This document shows positions 1-6,925 of a DNA stretch of 9,198 nt, in pieces. The DNA is from an uncultured Asticcacaulis sp. (GTDB lineage: Bacteria; Pseudomonadota; Alphaproteobacteria; Caulobacterales; Caulobacteraceae). Within the stretch, counting starts at the first letter, position 1. Each line of letters opens with the position of its first letter. Location: the NCBI GenBank assembly GCA_946480125.1, contig CAMLIY010000114.1:1-9198 (forward strand), read 5' to 3'. A program made the translations under genes and the position numbers. Under the pieces are notes generated by a model. The model worked only from the letters and a program-made list of their open reading frames with translations, had not been told where the DNA came from and searched no databases.

Positions 1-898
1 CTTCCGGCCAGGCTTTTTTCAGGTCCCACGCGGTGGTCATGGGTGTCACAACGTCGAAGCGGCCCTGCACGATCCAGCCGGGGATATGGCGTATGCGGTC
101 GATATTTTCCAGCACCCAGTCTTCGCTTTCGAAGAAGCCACCATTCTTGAAATACCAGCTTTCAATCCGCGCGAAGGCCAGCGCGAAGGCCGGATCTGAA
201 AATTTGGATGCGGTTTCCGATGGACCGTCGATAGACAGGGTATCGCCTTCCCAGCCGCTCCAGGCGAGGGCGCAGCGCACGCTTTCACTTCGGTCCGGGC
301 CGTTTAGTCGTTTCACATAGGCGGAGAGCAGATCATCACGCTCGGATTCGGGGATCGGCGCGATGAACGTCTCCCATATATCTGGGTAAAGATAACTGGC
401 GCCTGACTGATAAAACCAGTCCAGCTCGATTTTGCGTACCAGAAAGATGCCGCGCAGGATCAGGCCGTGGACATGCTCCGGATGGGTGAGCGCATAGGCG
501 AGTGCAAGTGTTGAGCCCCACGAGCCACCGAAGACCACCCATTTGTCAATGCCGAGTTTCTGACGCAGGGCCTCGATATCGGCGACCAGATGCCAAGTGG
601 TGTTGTCCTCCAGCGAAATGTCTTCCGAGGCGTGGGGGGTCGATTTTCCGCAACCGCGCTGATCGAGCAGGACGATGCGGTAGCCGTCAGGATTGAAATA
701 GCTGCGAAGATTGGGAGAGGTGCCGCCACCCGGGCCACCGTGCAGCACCACGACCGGCAAGCCTTCGGGATTGCCGCTCTGCTCGTAATATATCTTGTGT
801 TTGCCGCCCGTGGGCATATGTCCGCTGTCATAGGGATCAATATCGGGATAAAGGCCACGTACCGGCGCACGTTTCTTGAGATTTGCAGAGTCAGTCAT
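1..898 (-). CDS. pip: proline iminopeptidase (alpha/beta hydrolase, peptidase family S33), C-terminus cut by window edge
   Basis: The enzyme releases N-terminal proline from peptides and is normally cytoplasmic. The frame is open from an ATG at 898 to the window edge, giving 299 residues; the family is usually about 310-320, so only the last 15-20 residues are missing. Visible features are the N-terminal GLYPDIDPY stretch, the oxyanion-hole motif HGGPGGG (residues 53-59), DQRGCGKS (79-86), the nucleophile elbow GGSWG with Ser126, and the acid Asp282 in GRFDVVTP. The catalytic His (GHS-type motif) should lie just beyond the edge. An in-frame ATG directly upstream (901) is an alternative start. 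Neither start has a clear Shine-Dalgarno sequence. The gene follows the epimerase on the same strand after an 84-bp gap with no obvious terminator, so it is probably the last or a late gene of the tipN unit. The family call is secure; the natural peptide substrate is not shown. Confidence 0.93.
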   Translation of the reverse strand, partial: MTDSANLKKRAPVRGLYPDIDPYDSGHMPTGGKHKIYYEQSGNPEGLPVVVLHGGPGGGTSPNLRSYFNPDGYRIVLLDQRGCGKSTPHASEDISLEDNTTWHLVADIEALRQKLGIDKWVVFGGSWGSTLALAYALTHPEHVHGLILRGIFLVRKIELDWFYQSGASYLYPDIWETFIAPIPESERDDLLSAYVKRLNGPDRSESVRCALAWSGWEGDTLSIDGPSETASKFSDPAFALAFARIESWYFKNGGFFESEDWVLENIDRIRHIPGWIVQGRFDVVTPMTTAWDLKKAWPE

Positions 899-982
899 CA
901 TCTTGAAATCAAATGGGCAATGGGATGAACATCACTAAGACGTAAAACGCCCGTGCTCACAACCCTTTTCATGCACCCTTTG

Positions 983-1960
983 CTATCCCCAAAGCTCGGG
1001 CGTGGCCGGATGCAAAATAGATCCCGTGATCTCCAGGCCGTGTTCGCGATCGCGCGACAGCAGGAGCGGCCCGTCGAGATCGACAAAATCGGCGCCCTGC
1101 GCCACGATCATCGCCGGCGCCATGGAAAGCGATGTCGCTACCATGCAGCCGACCATGATCCCCAGGCCGGCTTCTATCGCCTCTGCCTTCAGCGCTAAGG
1201 CCTCCGTCAAACCGCCGGCCTTGTCGAGCTTGATATTGATGTAGGTATAGAGCCGCGCGCAGCGGTCGAGCTCTTTACGGGTATGAAGGCTTTCATCGGC
1301 GCACAAGGGGACCGGGCAATCATATCCCAGCAACTGCTCGTCTTCGGAGACCTTGAGCGGCTGTTCGATCAGCTTGACGTCAAGCTTTTTCATATCCGGC
1401 GCGATGCGCTGCAAATCCTCGAACGAAAGGCCTTCATTACCATCGACAATCAGCCGGGCATGGGGGGCTTTGTTACGCACGGCCTCGACGCGATCAAGAT
1501 CGTTCGCGCCGCCGATCTTGAGTTTCAGCACCGGCCGCCTTCCATTCACCGAGGCCTGCGCCCCCATGGCTTCCGGCGTGTCGAGGCTTAAGGTATAGGC
1601 CGTCTTGAGCGGATCGAGGCGTTTTAGGCCCGCGGTACGCCAGGCAGGGACACCGGTGAGTTTGGCGTTGAGATCCCACAGGGCGCAATCAATGGCATTG
1701 CGGGCCGCCCCGGCCGGCAGCAGGTCGTGCAGGTCACTGAAACTCAGTCCGGCTTCGATCTGACGGCGCACCGCTTCGATATCGGCCAGAGACTGTACGA
1801 TGCTTTCGCCATAACGGGCATAGGGCACAGATTCGCCCCGGCCTGTATGGCCCTGATCCTCAAGTTCGACATAGAGGACATGGGCTTCGGTCTTCGAGCC
1901 GCGTGCAATGGTAAAGCGCCCGGCGATGGGAAAAGTCTCTTCGCGGAGGATCAGTCTCAT
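983..1960 (-). CDS. L-Ala-D/L-Glu dipeptide epimerase (enolase superfamily, MLE subgroup)
   Basis: The enzyme epimerises L-Ala-D-Glu to L-Ala-L-Glu, which allows murein-derived peptides to be broken down (E. coli YcjG/AEE, B. subtilis YkfB). The 325 residues fit the family length. An N-terminal capping domain (about 1-115) precedes the barrel. The KxK pair is Lys146/Lys148. Metal ligands are Asp173 (VDGNEG), Glu199 (IEQP) and Asp222 (ADES). The second catalytic Lys lies in KLDKAGG, probably Lys244. The barrel end carries the DxD pair Asp294/Asp296 (DLDGP), which is characteristic of Ala-Glu epimerases and binds the dipeptide amino group. Arg20 sits where the family has a Glu-carboxylate-binding Arg. 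The start codon overlaps the tipN stop (ATGA), so translation is probably coupled. Related dipeptide epimerases with other specificities exist, so the exact dipeptide is inferred from the DxD motif and family. Confidence 0.9.
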   Translation of the reverse strand: MRLILREETFPIAGRFTIARGSKTEAHVLYVELEDQGHTGRGESVPYARYGESIVQSLADIEAVRRQIEAGLSFSDLHDLLPAGAARNAIDCALWDLNAKLTGVPAWRTAGLKRLDPLKTAYTLSLDTPEAMGAQASVNGRRPVLKLKIGGANDLDRVEAVRNKAPHARLIVDGNEGLSFEDLQRIAPDMKKLDVKLIEQPLKVSEDEQLLGYDCPVPLCADESLHTRKELDRCARLYTYINIKLDKAGGLTEALALKAEAIEAGLGIMVGCMVATSLSMAPAMIVAQGADFVDLDGPLLLSRDREHGLEITGSILHPATPELWG

Positions 1961-4632
1961 ATCAGGTCGCTGAGGGCGGCATCAAACAACAGATAGGCGC
2001 GGCCTGAATCGCTGCCCAGGACTTCGTTCAATCCTTTGACAACATCCTTGCCGAGCAGCGCCATATTGATCTGCTGGTCGTAATAGGTTGCGAAATCATT
2101 GGATTGCTGCCGCAATTGCGCATCTGATACCAGGCGGCGGCTGAGGCGCCGAATGGCGGCCGGGGCCACGCGACGGACCACGAGACGGGCCCCTTCGTTA
2201 TCCTCGGCCATTATGGCGCCAATGACTTCTTCTATGCGAGCGCGACTCAGTAGCGAAGCCGCATCAACACCCATGGCGCTGATTTCAGTGATCATCAAAT
2301 CGTCCAGACTGTCGAATTGGGGATCTTGCGGCGGGTCAATCGTGGTCTGTGGTATAGTGGCGGCCATACGATCCGGTTGCTTGTCGCGCCCCTCCATGCC
2401 GCCGAGCAATTCACGCCATGACCAGCCATCCTGAACGGAACGGGCCTGACGAGGTTCGGGACGTGCCTCACGTTGGGCGGATGCGGGCGCAGCGCGTGTT
2501 TCGGAAGTTGGCATGCTTAAGGGCATCAGGCGCGGGCGTGTCGACGGCGTTGGCGGTGGGGTATGTTCCACAGGCTTGCGCGGCGTGGCGGCTGTGCGGC
2601 CAGAATCCCGGTCGCGTGGTGATGGTTCGGCAGAGTGCGGCAAGGCCTGTTCGCCGGAAATGACGCCCATGAGCCGCACCGCTTCGGTCAGCATATCGTA
2701 ATTGCGCTTCACCCGTTCCTGGAAGGCTGAGTCCACGGCCTCTGTTTCCTGTGACGCTTTGCGCGCGGCTTCCAGCATGGCATTGATGCCCTCTTCCACG
2801 CTTTGGCGTATTTCGAGGATACGGGCCTGCGCGATAGTCGGCAATTGATCGGCGCCGGTTGCCAGGTCATTCAGCGCGTCATTGACCTCTGCAATAGTCT
2901 GACGGGTATGGGCGAAACTGGCGTCGAGCTTTTGTACCGTCTGGTCGCCAGCCTCGCCGATCAAATCGGCGGATTCCTCGATAAGGCGGCGTGCAGCCGC
3001 GAAGCGTGAATCAAAAACCTCATCGGCCTTTTTGCTGGCCTCGAAGATCGATTCATTCAGGCGATCGACGCGCATCTGAGCCGTTTGCGAGGCCTGATCA
3101 GCGGCGCGTTTGGCATCTTCGGCCGAGCTGTTGAGCTGTTCCAGTGCTTTGCGGGTTTCCTCAACCAGATCATCGCGCGCATCGGCGGCCATCATCGAGA
3201 TATTGGAAAGTGTTGCATGAATACGCGTTTCAAAAGCTGTGCGTTCATTTTCCGCAGCACCGTGGACAGCGTGGAAATGTTCTTGTGCCGAGACAACAAT
3301 ATCACGCAGTACATCGATGCCCCGCGCCGAGGTTTCCCCCAGATCAACTGTGGCGACGCGCGTGATGGACAGGGCCTCGGTCAGTTGCGCGCGCTGATTT
3401 TCGATATGGACCGCGAAATCTTCCTGATCGGCGCGCAGGGACAGGGCGGTGGAAACCAGGCCTGCGCGTTGCTGTGACAAGCCTTCCTCGACACTGCGAA
3501 CCTGATCGGTGACACCCGAACCGGCGGTTTCCAGTCTTACAGTCTGACGGTCAAGGTCTTCGGCGGCCGTGCGTGCGGCATCAGAGACGTCCGCGGCGGC
3601 ATTGACCACAGCGCCTGTGGAAGCCGCGAGGCTGGCCTCGGCTTCGCGCAACTGCGTCTGAGCCAGATCAGAGGCGTCAGCTACCATGCGCGCCTGACGG
3701 TCAACCGCTTCGATAATCTGGGTGGACTGAAGACCAAGCGATTGACTGAGCGCGGTGACACTTTCGCGCTCATGCGCCAGTGACCGGGTGATGCTTTGCG
3801 TCGCCGTGCGGGCGCTGATGGCAGCTTCGGTCAGGCGGTCGGTCTCGGCTTTCAGTTGGGTGCTCAGCTCGGAAACATCGGCATGGGCGAGGCGGACAGC
3901 ACGGACGGCGTGATCCACCTGTTCACGCAAGGCGGCCACCAGGTCGCCCGTCTGTGCGGCTGCGGAAGCGGCGGGCGCCATCAGGGTGTCGGCCAGTTCT
4001 GCGGCGCGACCGGCCTGACGCGACAGGACAGCGGCGTTGCGAAGCGCGAAAGCGGTGGCGAAGATAAGGCCGGTCGGGAAGATAGCCAGGAACACCAGAA
4101 CAACGATGCGGAAGGGCTCATAGCTCATGGCCGTCAGATGGCTTTGCGCCCCCACGGCGAAGGCCGTCAGGCCGCAGGACCATAACAGGCTGGCAAAGGT
4201 GGCGAGGCCCCAAAATAGGGCGGAGGATGGCACCGCGTTCGCCTGAACCCTCTCGGCTGTTACCTTATGGGGGCTGACAGCGCCGGCCGGTTTTGCCGGA
4301 CTCTTACGGGTTGGGGCTGGCGGCGTGGGTTCGGGGGGGGGCGTGAGTTCTGTCAACACCTCCGGAATATCGAGAACCGCTTCATTTTCGGGAACTTCCG
4401 GGGCTTCCGGGGCAGGATCCGGCGAGGGATCGGAAAGACTGTCCGCAACCAAATGCGCGGGATCATCGAACGACGCTTCAAGAATATCGTTTGAGTCTGT
4501 TGCGGTTTCTAAAACAGAGATTGCAGATTTTTCCACCGCATCAGACTCAGCGAAAAGGGGCCGCAACTTGCGACGACCGAACAGATTGAACTTCGGTTCT
4601 GATGGACTGTGCGTGGGGCGGCTTGATTTCAT
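1957..4632 (-). CDS. tipN: TipN-like polar/birth-scar scaffold protein: two membrane helices plus long coiled coil
   Basis: In Caulobacter, TipN marks the new pole and division site and directs polarity, flagellum placement and chromosome segregation. This 891-residue protein matches TipN in length (just under 900) and layout. A charged, then Pro/Glu-rich cytoplasmic N-terminus (1-135) is followed by two hydrophobic helices (about 138-161 and 174-197). Next comes an Ala/Glu/Arg/Gln-rich coiled coil (about 200-680) with almost no Pro or Gly, then a Pro/Arg-rich linker (about 690-765). It ends in a compact domain with the motifs DDLMITEISAMG and YYDQQINMAL (about 770-891). The start is supported by AGGA at 4642-4645, nine bases upstream. 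The N-terminal Pro-rich part is encoded through a run of nine C on the coding strand (4333-4341). The identification rests on architecture and recalled family features, not on an alignment. Another membrane-anchored coiled-coil protein remains possible. Confidence 0.68.
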   Translation of the reverse strand: MKSSRPTHSPSEPKFNLFGRRKLRPLFAESDAVEKSAISVLETATDSNDILEASFDDPAHLVADSLSDPSPDPAPEAPEVPENEAVLDIPEVLTELTPPPEPTPPAPTRKSPAKPAGAVSPHKVTAERVQANAVPSSALFWGLATFASLLWSCGLTAFAVGAQSHLTAMSYEPFRIVVLVFLAIFPTGLIFATAFALRNAAVLSRQAGRAAELADTLMAPAASAAAQTGDLVAALREQVDHAVRAVRLAHADVSELSTQLKAETDRLTEAAISARTATQSITRSLAHERESVTALSQSLGLQSTQIIEAVDRQARMVADASDLAQTQLREAEASLAASTGAVVNAAADVSDAARTAAEDLDRQTVRLETAGSGVTDQVRSVEEGLSQQRAGLVSTALSLRADQEDFAVHIENQRAQLTEALSITRVATVDLGETSARGIDVLRDIVVSAQEHFHAVHGAAENERTAFETRIHATLSNISMMAADARDDLVEETRKALEQLNSSAEDAKRAADQASQTAQMRVDRLNESIFEASKKADEVFDSRFAAARRLIEESADLIGEAGDQTVQKLDASFAHTRQTIAEVNDALNDLATGADQLPTIAQARILEIRQSVEEGINAMLEAARKASQETEAVDSAFQERVKRNYDMLTEAVRLMGVISGEQALPHSAEPSPRDRDSGRTAATPRKPVEHTPPPTPSTRPRLMPLSMPTSETRAAPASAQREARPEPRQARSVQDGWSWRELLGGMEGRDKQPDRMAATIPQTTIDPPQDPQFDSLDDLMITEISAMGVDAASLLSRARIEEVIGAIMAEDNEGARLVVRRVAPAAIRRLSRRLVSDAQLRQQSNDFATYYDQQINMALLGKDVVKGLNEVLGSDSGRAYLLFDAALSDLI

Positions 4633-4641
4633 TCAATAGTA

Positions 4642-4645
4642 TCCT
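4642..4645 (-). promoter_or_regulatory. ribosome binding site of the tipN-like gene
   Basis: AGGA on the minus strand lies nine bases before the ATG at 4632 and supports that start. It directly follows the hairpin at 4647-4666. Confidence 0.6.
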
Positions 4646-4646
4646 G

Positions 4647-4666
4647 TGGCCGGTTTTCTTCGGCCA
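4647..4666 (-). promoter_or_regulatory. leader hairpin next to the tipN Shine-Dalgarno
   Basis: TGGCCG and CGGCCA form a perfect 6-bp inverted repeat around an 8-base loop. On the minus-strand transcript the stem ends one base before the AGGA ribosome binding site. It could influence ribosome access or mRNA stability. No T-run follows, so it does not look like a terminator. Confidence 0.35.
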
Positions 4667-4694
4667 TGCGATGCATTTTGGGGAAGCTTGTACA

Positions 4695-4711
4695 TTCCCT
4701 TGACAAGGGAA
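4695..4711. repeat. 17-bp palindrome TTCCCTT-GAC-AAGGGAA in the tipN leader
   Basis: A perfect 7-bp inverted repeat with a 3-base centre lies in the 208-bp gap between the DUF805 stop and the tipN start. It sits just downstream of the candidate promoter at 4728-4751, so it would be close to the transcription start. It may be a dyad operator or a leader hairpin. The binding protein, if any, is unknown. Confidence 0.45.
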
Positions 4712-4727
4712 AGCTACGTCAACTTAC

Positions 4728-4751
4728 GATTTTCGCAAAGCTTTTTGTCAA
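4728..4751 (-). promoter_or_regulatory. candidate promoter for the tipN-epimerase-pip unit
   Basis: On the minus strand TTGACA (4746-4751) is followed after 10 bases by CGAAAATC (4728-4735), whose last five bases fit the Caulobacter -10 element GCTANAWC. This would place transcription start about 85-90 bp upstream of the tipN ATG. The rest of the 4633-4840 gap shows the palindrome and hairpin listed separately and nothing else coding. Only the -35 element is strong, so this is a weak call. Confidence 0.3.
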
Positions 4752-4840
4752 GATTTTGCGGTGCTGTCCGCTGCCTGTGCAGATTTCGGCCTTTGTCGTC
4801 TCAAGCCTGATGTCCAGGTTTGATATGGGTCACAATACCA

Positions 4841-5281
4841 TTAGCCCGTCGTGTCACGGATTGGATGTGGCGCCGTGCCATAATGATTATCGCCAGTATC
4901 GCCTGGTTTCAGAACCAGGAAAAATATTAACCCCCAGCACAAAATATTGGAAATTATGCCGAGTGCGGTCATCAACCACAGGGTCGCGACTGGCAGATAG
5001 CCACCCATGGCCAGGGAGATCAGCGCAATGAGGGCTTGCGGCGCGAACAGCCACAGCCAGATGGCGGAGCGTCCCGTATCATGAAGTCGTCTGATCAAAA
5101 CACAGGTGAGGGGCCAGATTTGTATTGTCCAGCAGATGCTGAGGATAATCGGGCCATTAAGTGCTGGCACAGCGCCAAGACTAAAACCAATTATCACCAT
5201 GACCAACATGGCGATGCTGATCGAGATGAGAAATTGTGTGCCGCTGATACGGCCTTTCGGCGAAAACAGGACGTGGGGCAT
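4841..5281 (-). CDS. DUF805 family inner-membrane protein (copy 1)
   Basis: This small polytopic protein of 146 residues belongs to a family of unknown biochemical function. Its signature is complete: FSPKGRISGTQF at the N-terminus (residues 6-17), RRLHDTGRS between helices 2 and 3 (64-72), and PGDTGDNHYG near the C-terminus (126-135). About four hydrophobic segments are visible (roughly 16-38, 44-62, 73-92, 100-124). GAGAGG lies 6 bases upstream of the ATG and supports the start, and a candidate promoter lies at 5303-5330. It diverges from the oxygenase gene (108 bp between starts) and is followed by tipN on the same strand after 208 bp without a clear terminator. A second, diverged DUF805 gene stands on the other side of the oxygenase. 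The family is certain; no function can be inferred from the sequence alone. Confidence 0.9.
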   Translation of the reverse strand: MPHVLFSPKGRISGTQFLISISIAMLVMVIIGFSLGAVPALNGPIILSICWTIQIWPLTCVLIRRLHDTGRSAIWLWLFAPQALIALISLAMGGYLPVATLWLMTALGIISNILCWGLIFFLVLKPGDTGDNHYGTAPHPIRDTTG

Positions 5282-5302
5282 GGGGCACCTCTCATGAGAT
5301 CA

Positions 5303-5330
5303 GATTAAGCGCCAGCTGAGAGGGTGTAAA
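5303..5330 (-). promoter_or_regulatory. candidate housekeeping promoter for DUF805 copy 1
   Basis: On the minus strand TTTACA (5325-5330, five of six bases of TTGACA) precedes GCTTAATC (5303-5310). The latter matches seven of eight positions of the Caulobacter -10 element GCTANAWC at a spacing within the usual 10-14 bases. The predicted leader is short (about 15 bases) and carries the GAGAGG ribosome binding site. Confidence 0.45.
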
Positions 5331-5334
5331 GGGT

Positions 5335-5363
5335 TTGTCCGTCCGACGGCTTTGGGCTAACTG
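5335..5363 (+). promoter_or_regulatory. candidate promoter for the Cupin_8 oxygenase
   Basis: TTGTCC (5335-5340) and GCTAACTG (5356-5363) loosely fit the Caulobacter housekeeping pattern, with 14 bases between the 7-mer TTGTCCG and the -10 element. The -35 stands only 4 bases from the -35 of the divergent DUF805 promoter. A small palindrome, CCGTCCGACGG (5339-5349), overlaps the -35 and spacer and could be an operator half. The match is weaker than for the divergent promoter. Confidence 0.3.
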
Positions 5364-5389
5364 TAGGTGAAATTTCCACGAGACCTGTC

Positions 5390-6388
5390 ATGCCATCTTT
5401 TCCTGCTGTTGATATTCGAAGCGATGTTGGCCCGGAAAGTCTTGTGCAGATTATAAACACATTGAACAGGCCAACGATTTTCAAGGGGTTGGTGGCGAAC
5501 TGGCCAGCGGTAGAGCGAGCCAAACGTTCACCAATCGAATTAATAGAGTACCTGAAAGCCTGCGACATCGGCAAGGCTGTGGAAACCTTCCGGCAGGCGC
5601 CAGGCAAGGACGGCAAGTATTTTTATGATGAGGATCCGCGGGGTTTCAATTTTCAGCGCGCCTCCATACCGATGAAGATCACGCTTGATCGCCTCAGCGT
5701 ACTGACCGGCGATTCGCAGGCCGAACCGATCTATATTCAATCCGCACCGCTGGATGACTATATGCCGCGTTTTAAGGTGGAAAACCCACTAACTGTACCG
5801 GGAAACGCGCCACGTATCTGGATAGGCAACCGTTCAGTGACACAGACCCATTTCGACATCAACTATAACCTGGTCTGCATGGTTTCGGGCCGTAAACGTT
5901 TTGTGATGTTTCCGCCCGATCAGACGAAGAACCTTTATATGGGGCCGCTTGAAGCGACGGTATCCGGTGTGCCTGCCTCAATGGTATCACTTGAAAAACC
6001 GGATTTTGACCGATATCCATTATTCGCAGAGGCAATTAAAGCGGCCACGCTAGCCGAACTTGAGCCCGGTGATGGTCTGTTTATACCCTATATGTGGTGG
6101 CATCACGTCTCATCGACGGGCGATTTCAATGTACAGGTGAATTATTGGTGGAATACGGCGGGTGCGGAGATGGGCGCACCGATGCAGGTGTTGATGCTGG
6201 CCATGCTCGGCCTGCGTGATTTGCCGGCGGATCAGACTGCGGCCTGGAAGGCGATGTTCGATCACCTGGTTTTCAGCGGCGAGATGTCGGGGCACCTGGC
6301 GCCGGAAGTGCGCGGTATACTGGGCGGTATGACCCCGGACCAGCGATTGCTTATCCGCCGTGCCATCGGCCGCAATTTGCAGGATTAG
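5390..6388 (+). CDS. Cupin_8/JmjC-like Fe(II)/2-oxoglutarate-dependent oxygenase
   Basis: This is a predicted soluble 332-residue hydroxylase of the Cupin_8 (FIH-like) family; the substrate is unknown. The active-site pattern can be read directly: Thr151, iron ligands His154 and Asp156 (THFD), Asn160, Lys169 at His+15, distal iron ligand His238 in WWHH, and Asn251 in VNYWW. These correspond in order and spacing to human FIH Thr196, His199, Asp201, Asn205, Lys214, His279 and Asn294, so the enzyme should be catalytically competent. The C-terminal part (about 260-332) is helical, where many family members dimerise. It is the only plus-strand gene. It diverges from one DUF805 gene and overlaps the stop of the other by 4 bp. 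The start has only a weak GAG upstream, but no other Met occurs before residue 96. In Caulobacterales similar proteins often sit near TonB receptors and tryptophan halogenases; none are seen here. Confidence 0.85.
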   Translation: MPSFPAVDIRSDVGPESLVQIINTLNRPTIFKGLVANWPAVERAKRSPIELIEYLKACDIGKAVETFRQAPGKDGKYFYDEDPRGFNFQRASIPMKITLDRLSVLTGDSQAEPIYIQSAPLDDYMPRFKVENPLTVPGNAPRIWIGNRSVTQTHFDINYNLVCMVSGRKRFVMFPPDQTKNLYMGPLEATVSGVPASMVSLEKPDFDRYPLFAEAIKAATLAELEPGDGLFIPYMWWHHVSSTGDFNVQVNYWWNTAGAEMGAPMQVLMLAMLGLRDLPADQTAAWKAMFDHLVFSGEMSGHLAPEVRGILGGMTPDQRLLIRRAIGRNLQD

Positions 6389-6867
6389 GCGTCGGGTGAA
6401 AGTCCGTAAATATTCTCACCCGGCTGGCCAGGCCAGACGGACAGGGCGATGCCAAGCGCAAGCACTGCCAGATTGCCGAGAAAGGCCACAAAATTCAGCA
6501 TGTCTGTCAGGCCGACAGATTCGATGAGGTCGCCGCCGATGCTCACGACCAGGCCTGGAATAAAACCGGCGAATAATATCAGGCCAAACCATGACGACAG
6601 GCCGACATCATGCAGACGCGTGGCACAGAGACAGAAAAGGGCGTAATACAGCAGGACAGTCAGCACCATGGTCAACCAGTTCAGAGGCTGGTCGAGTCGG
6701 GAGGCCATTTCGTCGCTCAGGGCATCCGGCAACATGACGACGCCCAGCCAAATGATAAAGATAATGACCTGACAGGCCCAGAAATTGATCAGGAATTGCA
6801 GACGGTTTATACGTCCGCGCGGCGAAAACATGGCGTTTGCGCCAACCAGAATATGATGTTTGGCCAT
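6385..6867 (-). CDS. DUF805 family inner-membrane protein (copy 2)
   Basis: This is a second DUF805 protein, 160 residues, of unknown function. It shows the same signature as copy 1: MFSPRGRINRLQF (13-25), TRLHDVGLSSW (83-93) and PGQPGENIYG (146-155). About four membrane segments lie near 24-46, 62-82, 93-111 and 126-146. Between the signatures the two copies differ strongly, so they are old paralogs and not a recent duplication. An internal Met at residue 13 (6831) would give an N-terminus like that of copy 1. Neither start has a convincing ribosome binding site, so the start is uncertain. The gene lies 58 bp downstream of hisIE on the same strand and may be transcribed with the his operon, although a TTGACA (6893-6898) is present in the gap without a convincing -10. 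Its TAA overlaps the oxygenase TAG in the shared bases TTAG. Confidence 0.88.
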   Translation of the reverse strand: MAKHHILVGANAMFSPRGRINRLQFLINFWACQVIIFIIWLGVVMLPDALSDEMASRLDQPLNWLTMVLTVLLYYALFCLCATRLHDVGLSSWFGLILFAGFIPGLVVSIGGDLIESVGLTDMLNFVAFLGNLAVLALGIALSVWPGQPGENIYGLSPDA

Positions 6868-6925
6868 GATGGCGAGAGCCCCGGATTAGGACTGTCAATT
6901 GATCACAAAACGCGTGATGTGTAAA

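Noticed and set aside
1..898. Possible frameshifts in pip, because several short open frames overlap it on both strands
   Set aside because: One frame reads without a stop from 898 to the window edge and carries all expected motifs in order. The short frames are in other phases.
3085..3477. Plus-strand open frame of 130 codons inside tipN
   Set aside because: It is a shadow of the coiled-coil region, with low-complexity composition and no family resemblance.
4695..4711. Palindrome as a rho-independent terminator of DUF805 copy 1
   Set aside because: The stem is AT/GC mixed, it lies about 130 bp after the stop codon, and no T-run follows on the minus strand.
4666..5031. Plus-strand open frame across the tipN leader into DUF805 copy 1
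   Set aside because: About half lies opposite a well-supported DUF805 gene. There is no ribosome binding site of note and no family resemblance.
4841..6867. The two DUF805 genes as long terminal repeats or a recent duplication around the oxygenase
   Set aside because: They are in the same orientation but share only the family signatures. DNA similarity is limited to short coding motifs.
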